Assembly (NCBI GenBank): GCA_963705155.1
Contig: CAVPJC010000019.1
Coordinates: forward strand, 62,001-126,000
DNA: 64,000 nucleotides
Direction: 5' to 3'
Source: CAVPJC01 sp963705155
GTDB taxonomy: Bacteria > Chloroflexota > Anaerolineae > Anaerolineales > UBA4823
Shown here: positions 1 through 8,150 of the stretch, piece by piece
Layout of the letters: every line of letters begins with the position of its first letter
Position numbering within the stretch: the first letter of the stretch is position 1
Position numbers and translations under genes: made by a program
The notes under the pieces: generated by a model
The model's database searches: none
What the model saw: only the letters and a program-made list of their open reading frames with translations
Told to the model about the DNA's origin: nothing

Positions 1-41
1 TATTATACCCCGCCTGAATGACCAGCGCATACAATAAAATT

Positions 42-110
42 GGATGTGACCGGCGCAGGCTGCGCAGGCCACATCCAGGGATGCATCTTCTGTCCCCCGC
101 AATCCGGGGG
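42..110 (-). terminator. inverted repeats after the NrfD gene
   Basis: Two inverted repeats lie just beyond the stop of the NrfD gene. One pairs GGATGTG (42-48) with CACATCC (70-76). The other pairs CCCCCG (94-99) with CGGGGG (105-110). No long T-tract follows on the minus strand, so a role in ending the cytochrome operon is only inferred. Confidence 0.3.
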
Positions 111-117
111 TGATTTG

Positions 118-1345
118 TTAGTGCTCTTCTTTGGGGAAGAGCGGCAGGAAGCGGATGCCCAGGGTGAGCATCATCAAGGCGTACCCGATAATGCCCAGGC
201 CCACCCCCCATTCCACCAGGCTGGGGAAGTAATCTCCGGCAGGCAGCTGGTACAGGGTTCCGGGAGAATAGGCGACGGGTACGAACAACCCCGAAACGGT
301 GACGTTCCAGCGATTGACGATAATGCCGATCATGGCGCAGATCGTCCCGAACACCAGAAGGGTTGGCCGCCGGTTATAGCGCGGCACCAGGAAAAGGATC
401 ACCGGTATCAAGATACCGATAAAGATCTCGCCCACCCAGAAACCGAAATTGTAGGGGGTGTGATCGCGCAGCAGTAGCAGGGCTTCATTCACAGCCGGGG
501 TTCGCCCGTAATAGGTGACCGCTGCCAGATCCCAGAACTTGATGTAGCCATAGACCAGCAGGCCCAGGCCGCTGAAGCGGGCGATGGTGAGCAGAATGTC
601 ATGGGCACCGTGCGTTTGGCGGTGATCCACTCGATCACAAAAGCCATCGCCATGGTCAGTGCCGGGCCGACCGCAACCGCTGAAAGGATGAACATGATCG
701 GCATGCTGGGCTTGAACCAGATGGGCCGGGATTTGACGATGCCGTAGGTGGCGCCCAGCGAGGATTGGTGCAGCAGCGAGATCCCAAACCCAGCACAGCC
801 AGGAGCGGCGCCAGCGGTGCAGGCCGTGGGCGAATCGCCGCAGCCAGGGCCAGCGGTCGAAGAAGCGCGCTTCGGAGATAACCGGCAGCAAATTCGATGA
901 CCATGATAGTCAGATAGATGGTGATGCACCAGGTGATTTCCCACAGCACCGAGTGAACATTCCAGAATACCCAGGGGTGCCAGAAGCGATCCGGGCGGCC
1001 GATATCCATGACCAGCGTCAGCAGGGCCGAGGTGTAGCCGATGAAGCCGACAAATACCGCCAGGCGCACGATGGGCTGGAAGCGCTTGATGCCGAAGATG
1101 TACACCACCGCCGAAAGGGTGAAGGCGCCGGCGCCCAGGGCAATGGATGACAGGTCGATGGTGATCCACAGCCCCCAGGGCACCAGGTCGGTCATATTGG
1201 TGATGCCCAGGCCATGCACGAAAGACGTGGATGGCGCCGACCAGGCCGATCAGCAGGCAGCAAGCCAATGAAGCGCCAGCCAGGCGAGAAACCGGGAGTG
1301 AGGCGTTTGAAGAGGTTTTTTGCGCTCGAGTGATGCCGATGCCAT
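118..1345 (-). CDS. NrfD/PsrC-family quinol-interacting membrane subunit (frameshifted)
   Basis: This is an integral membrane subunit of the polysulfide reductase NrfD family, which exchanges electrons between (mena)quinol and a partner iron-sulfur protein. Three frames must be joined. The N-terminal frame gives a start MASASLER, then HGLGITNMTDLVPWGLWI, a typical NrfD opening. The middle has IWFKPSMPIMFILSAVAVGP and the C-terminal frame runs WDLAAVTYYGRT through RWNVTVSGL to a stop after FPKEEH. Many hydrophobic helices are visible. The start at 1345 follows a GGAGG-like site and lies two bases from the stop of the iron-sulfur gene, so the two are translationally coupled. At least two indels split the frame near 800 and 600. 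They are probably assembly errors, because the residues on both sides remain family-like. Confidence 0.85.
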
Positions 1346-1346
1346 G

Positions 1347-2196
1347 TTACAGGCCCTCCTTCGGCGGGATGTAGTAGACATTGGGCTCGGTGCCCAGCTC
1401 TTCGCGCAGGCGGATGGTGGCGATTATTGGCGATCAGCTGTGATACATGGCTTTGCGGGTCGTTGAGGTCGCCAAAGATGCGGGCGCTCACCGGGCAGAT
1501 GTTGACGCAGGCCGGAGTGGCTTCGCGGTCCACGCCGGGGGTCCAGGCCCGTTCTTCAGCCCGTCGTCGATGCGGTGGAGGCAGAAGGTGCATTTTTCCA
1601 CCACGCCTCGCGGCCGCTGGGCCACTTCGGCAATGCCCCAGGTGGGCACGTAGGGGTTCTACATCGGTGCGGCGCTTCCCAATTGAACTGCGCGGGCGTC
1701 GTATGGGCAGGCCACTTCACAGTAGCGGCAGCCGATGCAGCGGTCGTAATCCATGATCACCAGGCCATCCTCGCGGTGGTAGGTGGCTTTCACCGGGCAA
1801 ACTTCCACGCAGGGGGCATCCTGGCAGTGCAGGCAGGGACGGGTGAAGATAGAAATCGTGCCCGCCGGTGGTTTGTTCGGCGACGACGATGTTCCAGGGC
1901 GTGTCGATCTGCACATCATTGGTCGCCGAGCAGGCGCGCATGGCAGTATTCGCAGCCGATGCAATTGTCCAGGTTGATGACCATCGCCCCAGTGATGGGT
2001 GCCCAGGTGCCGTGTTCGGCGCCGGTTTCTACGCCCTGGCAAGCTGCTCCTGTTTGAGGCTGGGTGAAAGGCGAGAGCGGCGCCGGTGGTGAGCAGCCTG
2101 GGCGGCCAGCGCTGAGCCGACCGCCGCGCCCGCCACGGTGAGGAAATCGCGCCGGGTGAGCTCCACCTTTACTTTGGTCTTTTTGCTTGAGCTCAT
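1347..2196 (-). CDS. Tat-exported 4Fe-4S ferredoxin subunit, DmsB/NrfC-like (frameshifted)
   Basis: This is the electron-transfer subunit that would link the NrfD protein to cytochrome c. The N-terminus carries a twin-arginine signal (TRRDFLTVAGAA), so the protein should be exported folded to the outer face of the membrane. Cysteine clusters are visible in different frames: DNCIGCEYCH; CLHCQDAPCVEVCPVKA; DRCIGCRYCEVACPY; and CTFC followed by PACVNICPVSA. This is the four-cluster pattern of the DmsB/PsrB/NrfC family. The coding region ends PPKEGL. Several indels (near 1940, 1850, 1670 and 1590) break it. The start at 2196 overlaps the cytochrome stop as TAATG, and the downstream NrfD gene follows at once, so the three form one operon and probably one complex. 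Confidence 0.82.
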
Positions 2197-3213
2197 TATC
2201 CTCCACCTCCACCACCCGGATGCGCCGGCTGACCACCCAGGCCGCCGCGCCGCCGGTGACCAGGCCCACGATGGCGCCCTGCGCCAGGCCGGTGTACAGG
2301 CGCACGGCAGTGCTGAGCTTCGAGGTTGCCGAAATTTGTCTGCTCCTGCTCATGCAGCTTCTGCTGCAGGGTGGCTGTGTCCACCTCGGAGAGCTGCTGC
2401 ACTTCGCCGCTCAGTTTGATGATCTCATCGCGGGTGTGCACGGTATCCTGGTGGCAGCCGATGCAGGCATCCGAGCCAACCGAGAAGGTGTGCCCGGTGG
2501 CGACCAGGCCCTGATGGGGCTGGCTGTCGCGTGGCGCGGTGTACATGTGGCAGTTGCTGCATTCCAGGCCGGCGTTGGCGTGCGTGCCGTGGGTGAAGGA
2601 GTCGCCGCGTTCTTTGTGGCAGTTGCTGCACAGGGCGGTGACCATATCGGCCTTGGGGGTCTGCGAGTGCGGGTTGTGGCAGTCTTCGCACACGATGTTG
2701 TCGGTGCCGTGCACACTGGCGCGCCATTCATTCGCGGTTTGCTCGTGGCAGGTAGCGCACAGCTCGGCATCGGGTGTCACAGGCATGCGCGTGTTGGGGT
2801 GATCGGGTTGGAAAGGCCCATGGCAGGATTCGCAGCCAATGCCTTCTTCAGCATATTTTCCGGTGGTGGTATCGAAGCCGGTGGTGTGGCATGCCAGGCA
2901 GCTCACATTGGAGCCTTCGCTTGCTCCAATCTCTCTGGAAGATGGGGGAGGAGAAGGCCTGCGAGTGGCGTGTGCCGGTCCAGACATTGACGATGTTTTC
3001 GTGGCACTCCCGGCAAGATTCGGAACCGGCATAACCGGGCGCCTGTGCCAGCGGGTGCTGTGCGGGCGCCGCCTGTCCTGCAGGCGCCGCCTGTTCTGCG
3101 GCCTGAACCGGGCGTGCCAGGCCAGCCAGACCACCCAGGGCGAGGCTCAAACCGAACAACAGGATGAATACAAGCCAACCTGTTTTTGCGGAACGTCGTT
3201 TAAATGAAAACAT
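2196..3213 (-). CDS. membrane-anchored octaheme cytochrome c (frameshifted)
   Basis: Periplasm-side (exoplasmic) multiheme cytochrome c. The N-terminus has a hydrophobic anchor or signal (TGWLVFILLFGLSLALGG). Eight CxxCH haem sites are visible: CRECH, CLACH, CESCH, CATCH, CEDCH, CSNCH, CSNCH and CIGCH. The start MFSFKRR at 3213 has GGAGC eight bases upstream. One indel near 2925 separates the first haem from the rest. A second near 2330 hides a C-terminal transmembrane segment (GLAQGAIVGLVTGGAAAWVV) seen in the neighbouring frame. With the downstream Fe-S and NrfD genes it forms a quinol-cytochrome oxidoreductase module resembling Nrf/Qrc-type complexes. The exact electron acceptor cannot be read from sequence. 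Confidence 0.85.
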
Positions 3214-3388
3214 GGTATATTGCTCCGATCTTGTTTGCATACCAGGAATGGTGTAATTGCCCTAATCGCCGGGCAAAGAAATAGGGTTTGTCTCCTATAC
3301 CAATTCTAGGGGTTTTTCCATATTCCGTAAGTAAGGAATGTCATATTCACGGTTTGACAATTGTATTAAAAGTCACTAATTTTCACAA

Positions 3389-3420
3389 AAATAGGGCGGG
3401 TCAACTGACCCGCCCTATTT
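3389..3420 (-). terminator. strong hairpin between the two cytochrome genes
   Basis: A perfect 15-bp inverted repeat (AAATAGGGCGGGTCA at 3389-3403 with its complement at 3406-3420) ends in T-runs on both strands. It lies 29 bases beyond the stop of the lipoprotein cytochrome gene on the minus strand. It probably terminates or attenuates transcription before the cytochrome/Fe-S/NrfD operon. Confidence 0.75.
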
Positions 3421-3448
3421 CCTCAGTATCCAGGGAAGAGCGACAGGG

Positions 3449-4696
3449 TTATGGCTGAGCCGGGGGGTTGTGATACCCGGCAGCTGCTGCCAGCAGTTCT
3501 TCGTCCGTCTTGGGCGAACCTATTCCGGCGCCATGGCAGTGCCGGCAGGCAAAATCGAGCCCGATCTGCGAAAGCGCGGTTGTGCCATCTTCGCTGAACT
3601 GTCCGATCTGGGTGGCGTCAATCGCCATCAGATGGGTGCGGATGTCGCCGGTAAATTTCTCGGCGTCGCCCCAGGCCGATTTAACGATGCGCGGCATATG
3701 GCATTCCACGCAGGCCATGCGCATGTTGGTGTGCATGACATTGTTCTGGTATTTTGCCTGCTTGAAGTGGCAGTTCTGGCATTCGGTGCGGGTGGTTGGC
3801 TCTCCGGCATCGCGAAGCTGCACGACGCCGGTGTGCGGGTCGTGGCAGACCACACAATCGATGGTCACGTGCTTGCTCTGGAAGAGCTCTTCGTACTGTT
3901 CGTGGTGCTCGATGAACCCGCCTTTGGCGTCCACGGCTTCCACCGCGCTGCGGATATGGCATTTGCCGCACAGTTCTGCATCCCGGTCAATTTGCATGCT
4001 AAAGCCGGGCGGGTTGGCGGCGTGCAGGCTGCCGGGCCCGTGACATTCCTCGCAGCGGATGCCGGGTTGGGCCCAGGTGCCCTGGATGCCAGGCAGGTCA
4101 TCCTGGTTGCCTCCGGGTGAAAAACCGGTGGTGTGGCAGGCGCCGCAGTTGTAGGGCAGCTCTACCTTGCCCGAATTGTAGGTGACCCAGCCGGCATCTT
4201 TGCCGATGATCGGATTGGCAAAGTTGTACTGGTTCAGGTAGGTGGTGTCGCTGATCACCGCGCCGGGCTTGTCGGTGATGATGTAGCCCTGCAGATCCAT
4301 GAAGCGCGCTTTCCAATTGTACCCGCCGATGACGTAGCTGATATCGTTCCAGGTGTAGCCCTCGGGGGGGTCGTTGAGCTTGGTGAAGGGATAGGCTGGC
4401 GGCTGCCCGTTCTCGATCTTGTTCAGCTTCCAGGGGTGGCCCGATTTCATGTAGGTGTCATACAGGTCTTTGTGGCACCCGCCGCAGGTGGAATCGCCGA
4501 TATACGCGGCGGCGGCCTCGGTCACCGGGCCCACAGGGCCGGGCGGGCCCGCAACGCCGGCAGGACCCTGCGGACCCTCGGGACCGGCAGGCCCGGAAGG
4601 TCCGGAAGGGCCAATGGGGCCTTCGGGGCCGGCGCAAGCCGCCAACAGGCTCACCAGCAGCAGCAGGGCAATTCCATAGATTATTTTACGTCTCAT
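3449..4696 (-). CDS. octaheme cytochrome c lipoprotein with collagen-like Gly-X-Y spacer
   Basis: This intact gene encodes about 415 residues. The signal peptide ends in a lipobox (LLAAC), so the protein is lipid-anchored. Immediately after the cysteine come about twelve Gly-X-Y triplets rich in GPx, the pattern of a collagen-like rod. Eight CxxCH sites follow: CGGCH, CGACH, CEECH, CGKCH, CVVCH, CQNCH, CVECH and CRHCH. The start at 4696 has GGAGAG just upstream; an in-frame upstream extension lacks a signal and is rejected. The modules CHTTGF and CHGPG are shared with the cytochrome at 2196-3213, so the two are related. Likely role: electron carrier outside the cytoplasmic membrane, fed by the neighbouring NrfD complex. 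The rod may push the haem domain through the wall. The terminal acceptor is unknown. Confidence 0.9.
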   Translation of the reverse strand: MRRKIIYGIALLLLVSLLAACAGPEGPIGPSGPSGPAGPEGPQGPAGVAGPPGPVGPVTEAAAAYIGDSTCGGCHKDLYDTYMKSGHPWKLNKIENGQPPAYPFTKLNDPPEGYTWNDISYVIGGYNWKARFMDLQGYIITDKPGAVISDTTYLNQYNFANPIIGKDAGWVTYNSGKVELPYNCGACHTTGFSPGGNQDDLPGIQGTWAQPGIRCEECHGPGSLHAANPPGFSMQIDRDAELCGKCHIRSAVEAVDAKGGFIEHHEQYEELFQSKHVTIDCVVCHDPHTGVVQLRDAGEPTTRTECQNCHFKQAKYQNNVMHTNMRMACVECHMPRIVKSAWGDAEKFTGDIRTHLMAIDATQIGQFSEDGTTALSQIGLDFACRHCHGAGIGSPKTDEELLAAAAGYHNPPAQP

Positions 4697-4898
4697 AGCT
4701 TCTCTCCTGGCTGGATGTTTGTTCTGGGTGATGCAAGGCAGACAATGCCTTTTCTGGCTGGCCCGGACGAGGCTCTTATCCCGGCTTAATGTGTGATTAT
4801 ACACCAGACATCGTAGCAAGCTGGTTTTTTATGGTGTGCAATATAATTGTATAATATCCGGTGTTCGACAAGTTAAGATCGGCGCGGAGGAAATCTAT
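4697..4898. promoter_or_regulatory. divergent promoter region of cytochrome and XRE genes
   Basis: This gap lies between two divergent genes. On the minus strand a TATAAT hexamer sits at 4801-4796, about 100 bases before the lipoprotein cytochrome. On the plus strand a TATAAT lies at 4850-4855 within an AT-rich stretch, with another TATAAT at 4842-4847. No convincing -35 box is visible for either. The layout would allow the XRE protein to control both genes; this is inference. Confidence 0.4.
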
Positions 4899-5555
4899 AT
4901 GGAGTTTTTTGATGCACAGCCGCATTCCATGGATGTGGGTGACCGCCTGAGGGATTTGCGCCAGGAGCGTGAGCTGTCGATGCGCGCCCTGGCGAAAGCC
5001 AGCGGGCTCTCCACCAATGCGTTGAGCATGATCGAACGCGGGCGGACTTCACCTTCGGTGAGCACATTGTATAAAATATCCGAAGCCCTGAATGTTCCCA
5101 TTACGGCTTTCTTTCGAGTGGAACCGCCCAGGCACGATGTTGTCTACCGGCGGTCGACCCAACGCTCGCGGCTGCATATGCCGCGCGGCATCTGGGAAGG
5201 CCTGGGCGGTGAGCAGTTCACTGGCGGCATGGAGCCCATGCTGCTCACCCTGGAACCCGGAGCCAACAGCGGGCAGTTCCAGATCTTGCACACCGGGCAC
5301 GAGTTTGTGCTCTGCCTCAGCGGTCAACTGGAATACGAAGTGGAGAAAGAGCGCTTTATTCTGGATCCCGGCGACAGCCTGATCTTTGCGGCGCAGTTGG
5401 AGCACCGCTGGCGCAATTCGAACAAGGGCGTCACACGGGCTGTGATCGTGCTGTCTGGCTTTGAAAAAGGGGAACACCCTGGCGAATATCACCAGAAGCT
5501 GGCGTCAGAGCCGCCTGCCGGGGATGATTTTATCGAAAACGATCCCGCCGCCTGA
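4899..5555 (+). CDS. XRE-family regulator with C-terminal cupin domain
   Basis: DNA-binding regulator of about 218 residues. An HTH_3 domain covers roughly residues 12-70 (GDRLRDLRQERELSMRALAK, then SGLSTNALSMIERGR). A cupin_2 sensor domain follows at about 110-185, including HTGHEFVLCLSGQLEY and DPGDSLIFAAQLEHRW. This domain order is typical of small-molecule-sensing repressors or activators of the HipB/SutR type. The ATG at 4899 is preceded by GGAGG at 4886-4890; a longer in-frame start lacks a ribosome site. It is divergent from the cytochrome lipoprotein, which may be its target. Confidence 0.88.
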   Translation: MEFFDAQPHSMDVGDRLRDLRQERELSMRALAKASGLSTNALSMIERGRTSPSVSTLYKISEALNVPITAFFRVEPPRHDVVYRRSTQRSRLHMPRGIWEGLGGEQFTGGMEPMLLTLEPGANSGQFQILHTGHEFVLCLSGQLEYEVEKERFILDPGDSLIFAAQLEHRWRNSNKGVTRAVIVLSGFEKGEHPGEYHQKLASEPPAGDDFIENDPAA

Positions 5556-5557
5556 CC

Positions 5558-5930
5558 TTATCCCTTCACATACGAAAGCTTTTCAGCAATCAGCCCGCTT
5601 TCCAGGCGGTAAACATCGACCCCGCGAATGTGGCCCGTGTTTCCGTCCGCCTCGGTCCAGCGGTAAGTCCAGCGCATGGTCACGCGCTCGCCGCAGGCAA
5701 AAATCTCTTCGATTTCAATCCTCGCCTGGCTGGAGGCCTGAAAAAACTCCTCCCAGAAGCCTCAGCACCGCCGCCTGCCCCACGAAGCGCCCACCGTCCG
5801 GCGGCGGGTAGGTGTTCTCGAAGATCGTCCCCGCGCTGAGCAGGCGGCGCATGCCCGGCAGGTCGCCCCGGTTGAGGGCGAGGTTGAATTCGATCACGGT
5901 CTGGATGTTGGGGTCTTGGGTTGGGTTCAT
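5558..5930 (-). CDS. SnoaL-like/NTF2-fold protein (one frameshift)
   Basis: Small cone-shaped alpha+beta barrel protein of the SnoaL/NTF2 superfamily, about 123 residues after repair. The first part reads IQTVIEFNLALNRGDLPGMRRL and DGGRFVGQAAVLRLLGG. The second, in another frame, reads TMRWTYRWTEADGNTGHI and RGVDVYRLESGLIAEKLSYV. The break lies at a run of six T on the coding strand near 5745, a typical homopolymer error. The ATG at 5930 has AGGAGG upstream. It converges with the XRE gene, with only two bases between stops. Ligand and reaction are unknown. Confidence 0.7.
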
Positions 5931-5980
5931 CGTACCTCCTGGGAAAACGATAAATGGCGTCTTATGTGGGCGGATATTCT

Positions 5981-6003
5981 GGGCGCACGCCGTGCGCCCC
6001 TAC
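5981..6003. repeat. REP-like palindrome at the 3' end of the RAYT gene
   Basis: The palindromic core GGGCGCACGCCGTGCGCCCC is followed by TAC. It covers the stop codon of the transposase gene. It matches the palindromes at 6218-6240 and 14390-14418 in layout (G-rich arm, ACGGCGT centre, C-rich arm, CTAC edge). Confidence 0.7.
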
Positions 6004-6560
6004 GATTGGGCTGGTGGGTGCAATTGGTCTTGATGCCATTGGCGGGGATTATTTTCGATGTAATTCCAGATTTTGTGGAATTCGGCTTCCCTTTGAATGA
6101 TGTGTTCGTAATAATTGCGCTGCCAGATTTTGATGGTATTCAATTCGCGATTGGCGCGGCATGTGACGGATGCCTTATACCCGGCAATAAAAGATCCCAA
6201 TGACCTGGGTGCCCTCTGTAGGGGCGCACGGCGTGCGCCCTGGTTGGTTACGTCAGGATACACATCTGGGCGGACGCCGTCCTGTGGGCGGACGCCGTCC
6301 GCCCCTACGATCCATATGATTCCGTGAATGTGATTCGGCATGATGACGAATTCATCATCAAAGAGGCGGATTTCTTTACGAATTTCGGCTGACCGGAACC
6401 ATTCCTGGCACGCGATTTCTCCGATCGGGGATAATTTCATCTCGCTATCCACCACCTGGCCAAAAATCTCCCGGCGTTGATCGGTCACAATCGTGACGAA
6501 ATACGCTCCGGGTTGAGCGTAATCATACCCTTTGAGGCGGATGGAGCGGCGGCGGTTCAT
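6000..6560 (-). CDS. REP-associated tyrosine transposase (RAYT, Y1_Tnp/IS200-like)
   Basis: Single-strand-acting Y1 transposase of the TnpA_REP type, about 186 residues. The start MNRRRSIRLKGYDYAQPGAY is typical of the family. The HUH metal-binding motif appears in FVIMPNHIHGIIWI. The tyrosine helix is seen in IWQRNYYEHIIQREAEFHKI and is followed by YIENNPRQW. It is intact. The ATG at 6560 fits the family start better than the longer open frame, which reads into hsdM only because of an indel. REP palindromes lie inside and beside the gene, including the stretch encoding GARRAPLQRAP, as expected if the protein acts on these repeats. Confidence 0.9.
   Translation of the reverse strand: MNRRRSIRLKGYDYAQPGAYFVTIVTDQRREIFGQVVDSEMKLSPIGEIACQEWFRSAEIRKEIRLFDDEFVIMPNHIHGIIWIVGADGVRPQDGVRPDVYPDVTNQGARRAPLQRAPRSLGSFIAGYKASVTCRANRELNTIKIWQRNYYEHIIQREAEFHKIWNYIENNPRQWHQDQLHPPAQS
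6218..6240. repeat. REP-like palindrome inside the RAYT gene
   Basis: GTA at 6218-6220 is followed by a palindrome (GGGGCGCACG then GCGTGCGCCC) ending at 6240. It is read in frame as part of the transposase (GARRAPLQ). Confidence 0.7.
6268..6308. repeat. tandem REP-like palindromes inside the RAYT gene
   Basis: Two copies of the unit GGGCGGACGCCGTCC stand in tandem (6268-6282 and about 6285-6299). The second continues into GCCCCTAC. They encode the linker DGVRPQDGVRP of the transposase, so the repeat family has expanded inside the gene without breaking its frame. Confidence 0.65.
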
Positions 6561-6648
6561 TTGCACAGGGCCATCCACGAATTTTTCACGAATACCCGAA
6601 TGGCTCGATGGGCCGGCAGTCTGCCGGGGGCCTGGGTCTGACTCATAT

Positions 6649-8146
6649 TCACTCTTCAATCGCACCATTGAAGGAGTCGAGAATCCCATGGAACTGCTCC
6701 AGCGCAGCCTCCAGGTCATCCACGATCTCGGCTGCCAGCACATCCGGATCGGGCAGATTGGCGGAATCTTCAAGCGACTCGTCCCGCAGCCAGAAGATAT
6801 CCAGGTTGACCTTGTCACGCGCCACCAGCTCATCATAGGTGAAGGCCCGCCAGCGCCCCTGCGGGTTCTCTTCCGACCAGGTGGGCTTGCGCTCGTGGCG
6901 GTTTTCGGGGTTGTAGCAGGCGACGAATCATCCAGGTCCGCCCGCTTGAGCGGGTTGGTCTTGAGCGTGAAGTCCATATTGGTGCGCAGATCGTAGATCC
7001 AGAGCTGCTTCGTCCAGGGCGTCTCGCTGGCGGGTTTGCGGTCGAAGAACAGCACGTTGGCCTTGACCCCCTGGGCGTAGAAGATGCCGGTGGGCAGGCG
7101 CAGCAGGGTGTGCACGTCGCACTCGTGCAGCAGCCTGCGCCGCACGCTCTCGCCCGCCCCGCCCTCGAAGAGCACGTTATCCGGCACGACCACCGCCGCC
7201 CGCCCGTGGATTTTGAGCAGCGTTTTGCACGTGCTGCACAAAGTTGAGCTGCTTGTTGCTGGTGGAGGCCCAGAAGTCATCCCGCACGATCGTGGTGGAC
7301 TCGCGCTTGATCTCGCCTTCCTCGGTGACAAAGGTCACGCTGGATTTCTTGCCGAAGGGCGGGTTGGTCAGCACCATGTCGAAGCGCTTGCCGGGTCGGC
7401 AGCCAGGCTGTCATCCACGTGGATCGGGCTCGCACCGCGCTCGTTCGCTGCCAATGCCGTGCAGGTACAGGTTCATCACGCACAGGCGGGCGGTGTTATC
7501 CACGATCTCCCAGCCGTGCAGGGCCTGGTGGTTGAGGTGCTCGAGCTGGTCTGGTCCAGCGGGCCGTAGTGCTTGACGATGTAATCATGCGCAGCCAGCA
7601 GGAAGCCGCCCGTGCCGCAGGCCGGGTCGCAGATGGTCTGCCCGGGCGCCGGGCGCATCACATCCACAATGGCCTGGATCAGCGGGCGCGGCGTGAAGTA
7701 CTGCCCGGCGCCGCTCTTGGTATCCTGGGCGTTCTTTTCGAGCAGGCCTTCGTAGATTTCGCCCTTGATGTCGATATCCAGCCCCAGCCAGGTCTCGCCG
7801 TCGATCAGGTTGACCAGGCGTTTGAGCTTGGCGGGGTCCTGGATGTGGTTCTGCGCCTTGCGGAAGATGGTCGGGATCAGCCCCGAGCCTTTGCCCAGCT
7901 CGTTGAGGATGCTGCACGTAATGCGCTTCGAGCTCGTCGCCATCGCGGGCCAGCAGCGAGGCCCAGCTCAGCCCGGCGGGGATGGCGCTGGATTTGCCCA
8001 GCATGCTGGCCGCCTTCGTGATCCATCTTCAGGAAGAGCAGGTAGGTGAGCTGTTCGACGTAATCGCCGTAGGAGATGCCGTCGTCGCGCAGGACGTTGC
8101 AGTAATTCCAGACACGCTGGACGATGGTGGAGGATTGGTTAGACAT
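6649..8146 (-). CDS. hsdM: type I restriction-modification DNA methyltransferase HsdM (several frameshifts)
   Basis: N6-adenine methyltransferase subunit of a type I R-M enzyme. The start MSNQSSTIVQRVWNYCNVLR at 8146 is the HsdM N-domain. The AdoMet-binding motif I (DPACGTGGFLL) and the catalytic NPPF (MVLTNPPFGKK) are visible, as are QYFTPRPLI and VVVPDNVLFEGG. The C-terminal part in a further frame ends DSFNGAIEE. About 499 residues once joined, the usual size. Indels near 8000, 7930, 7480, 7370, 7230 and 6930 break the frame. The gene begins four bases after the DUF262 gene, so they are co-transcribed. GC content returns to the high level of hsdR. Confidence 0.85.
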
Positions 8147-8150
8147 AGAT

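Noticed and set aside
2187..2990. A 267-codon plus-strand frame across the octaheme cytochrome
   Set aside because: Opposite strand of a gene with eight CxxCH motifs; its valine-rich sequence mirrors the His and Cys codons.
6000..7331. An apparent HsdM-transposase fusion of 443 residues
   Set aside because: The middle third is out-of-frame hsdM; hsdM ends properly at 6649 in another frame and the RAYT has its own typical start at 6560.
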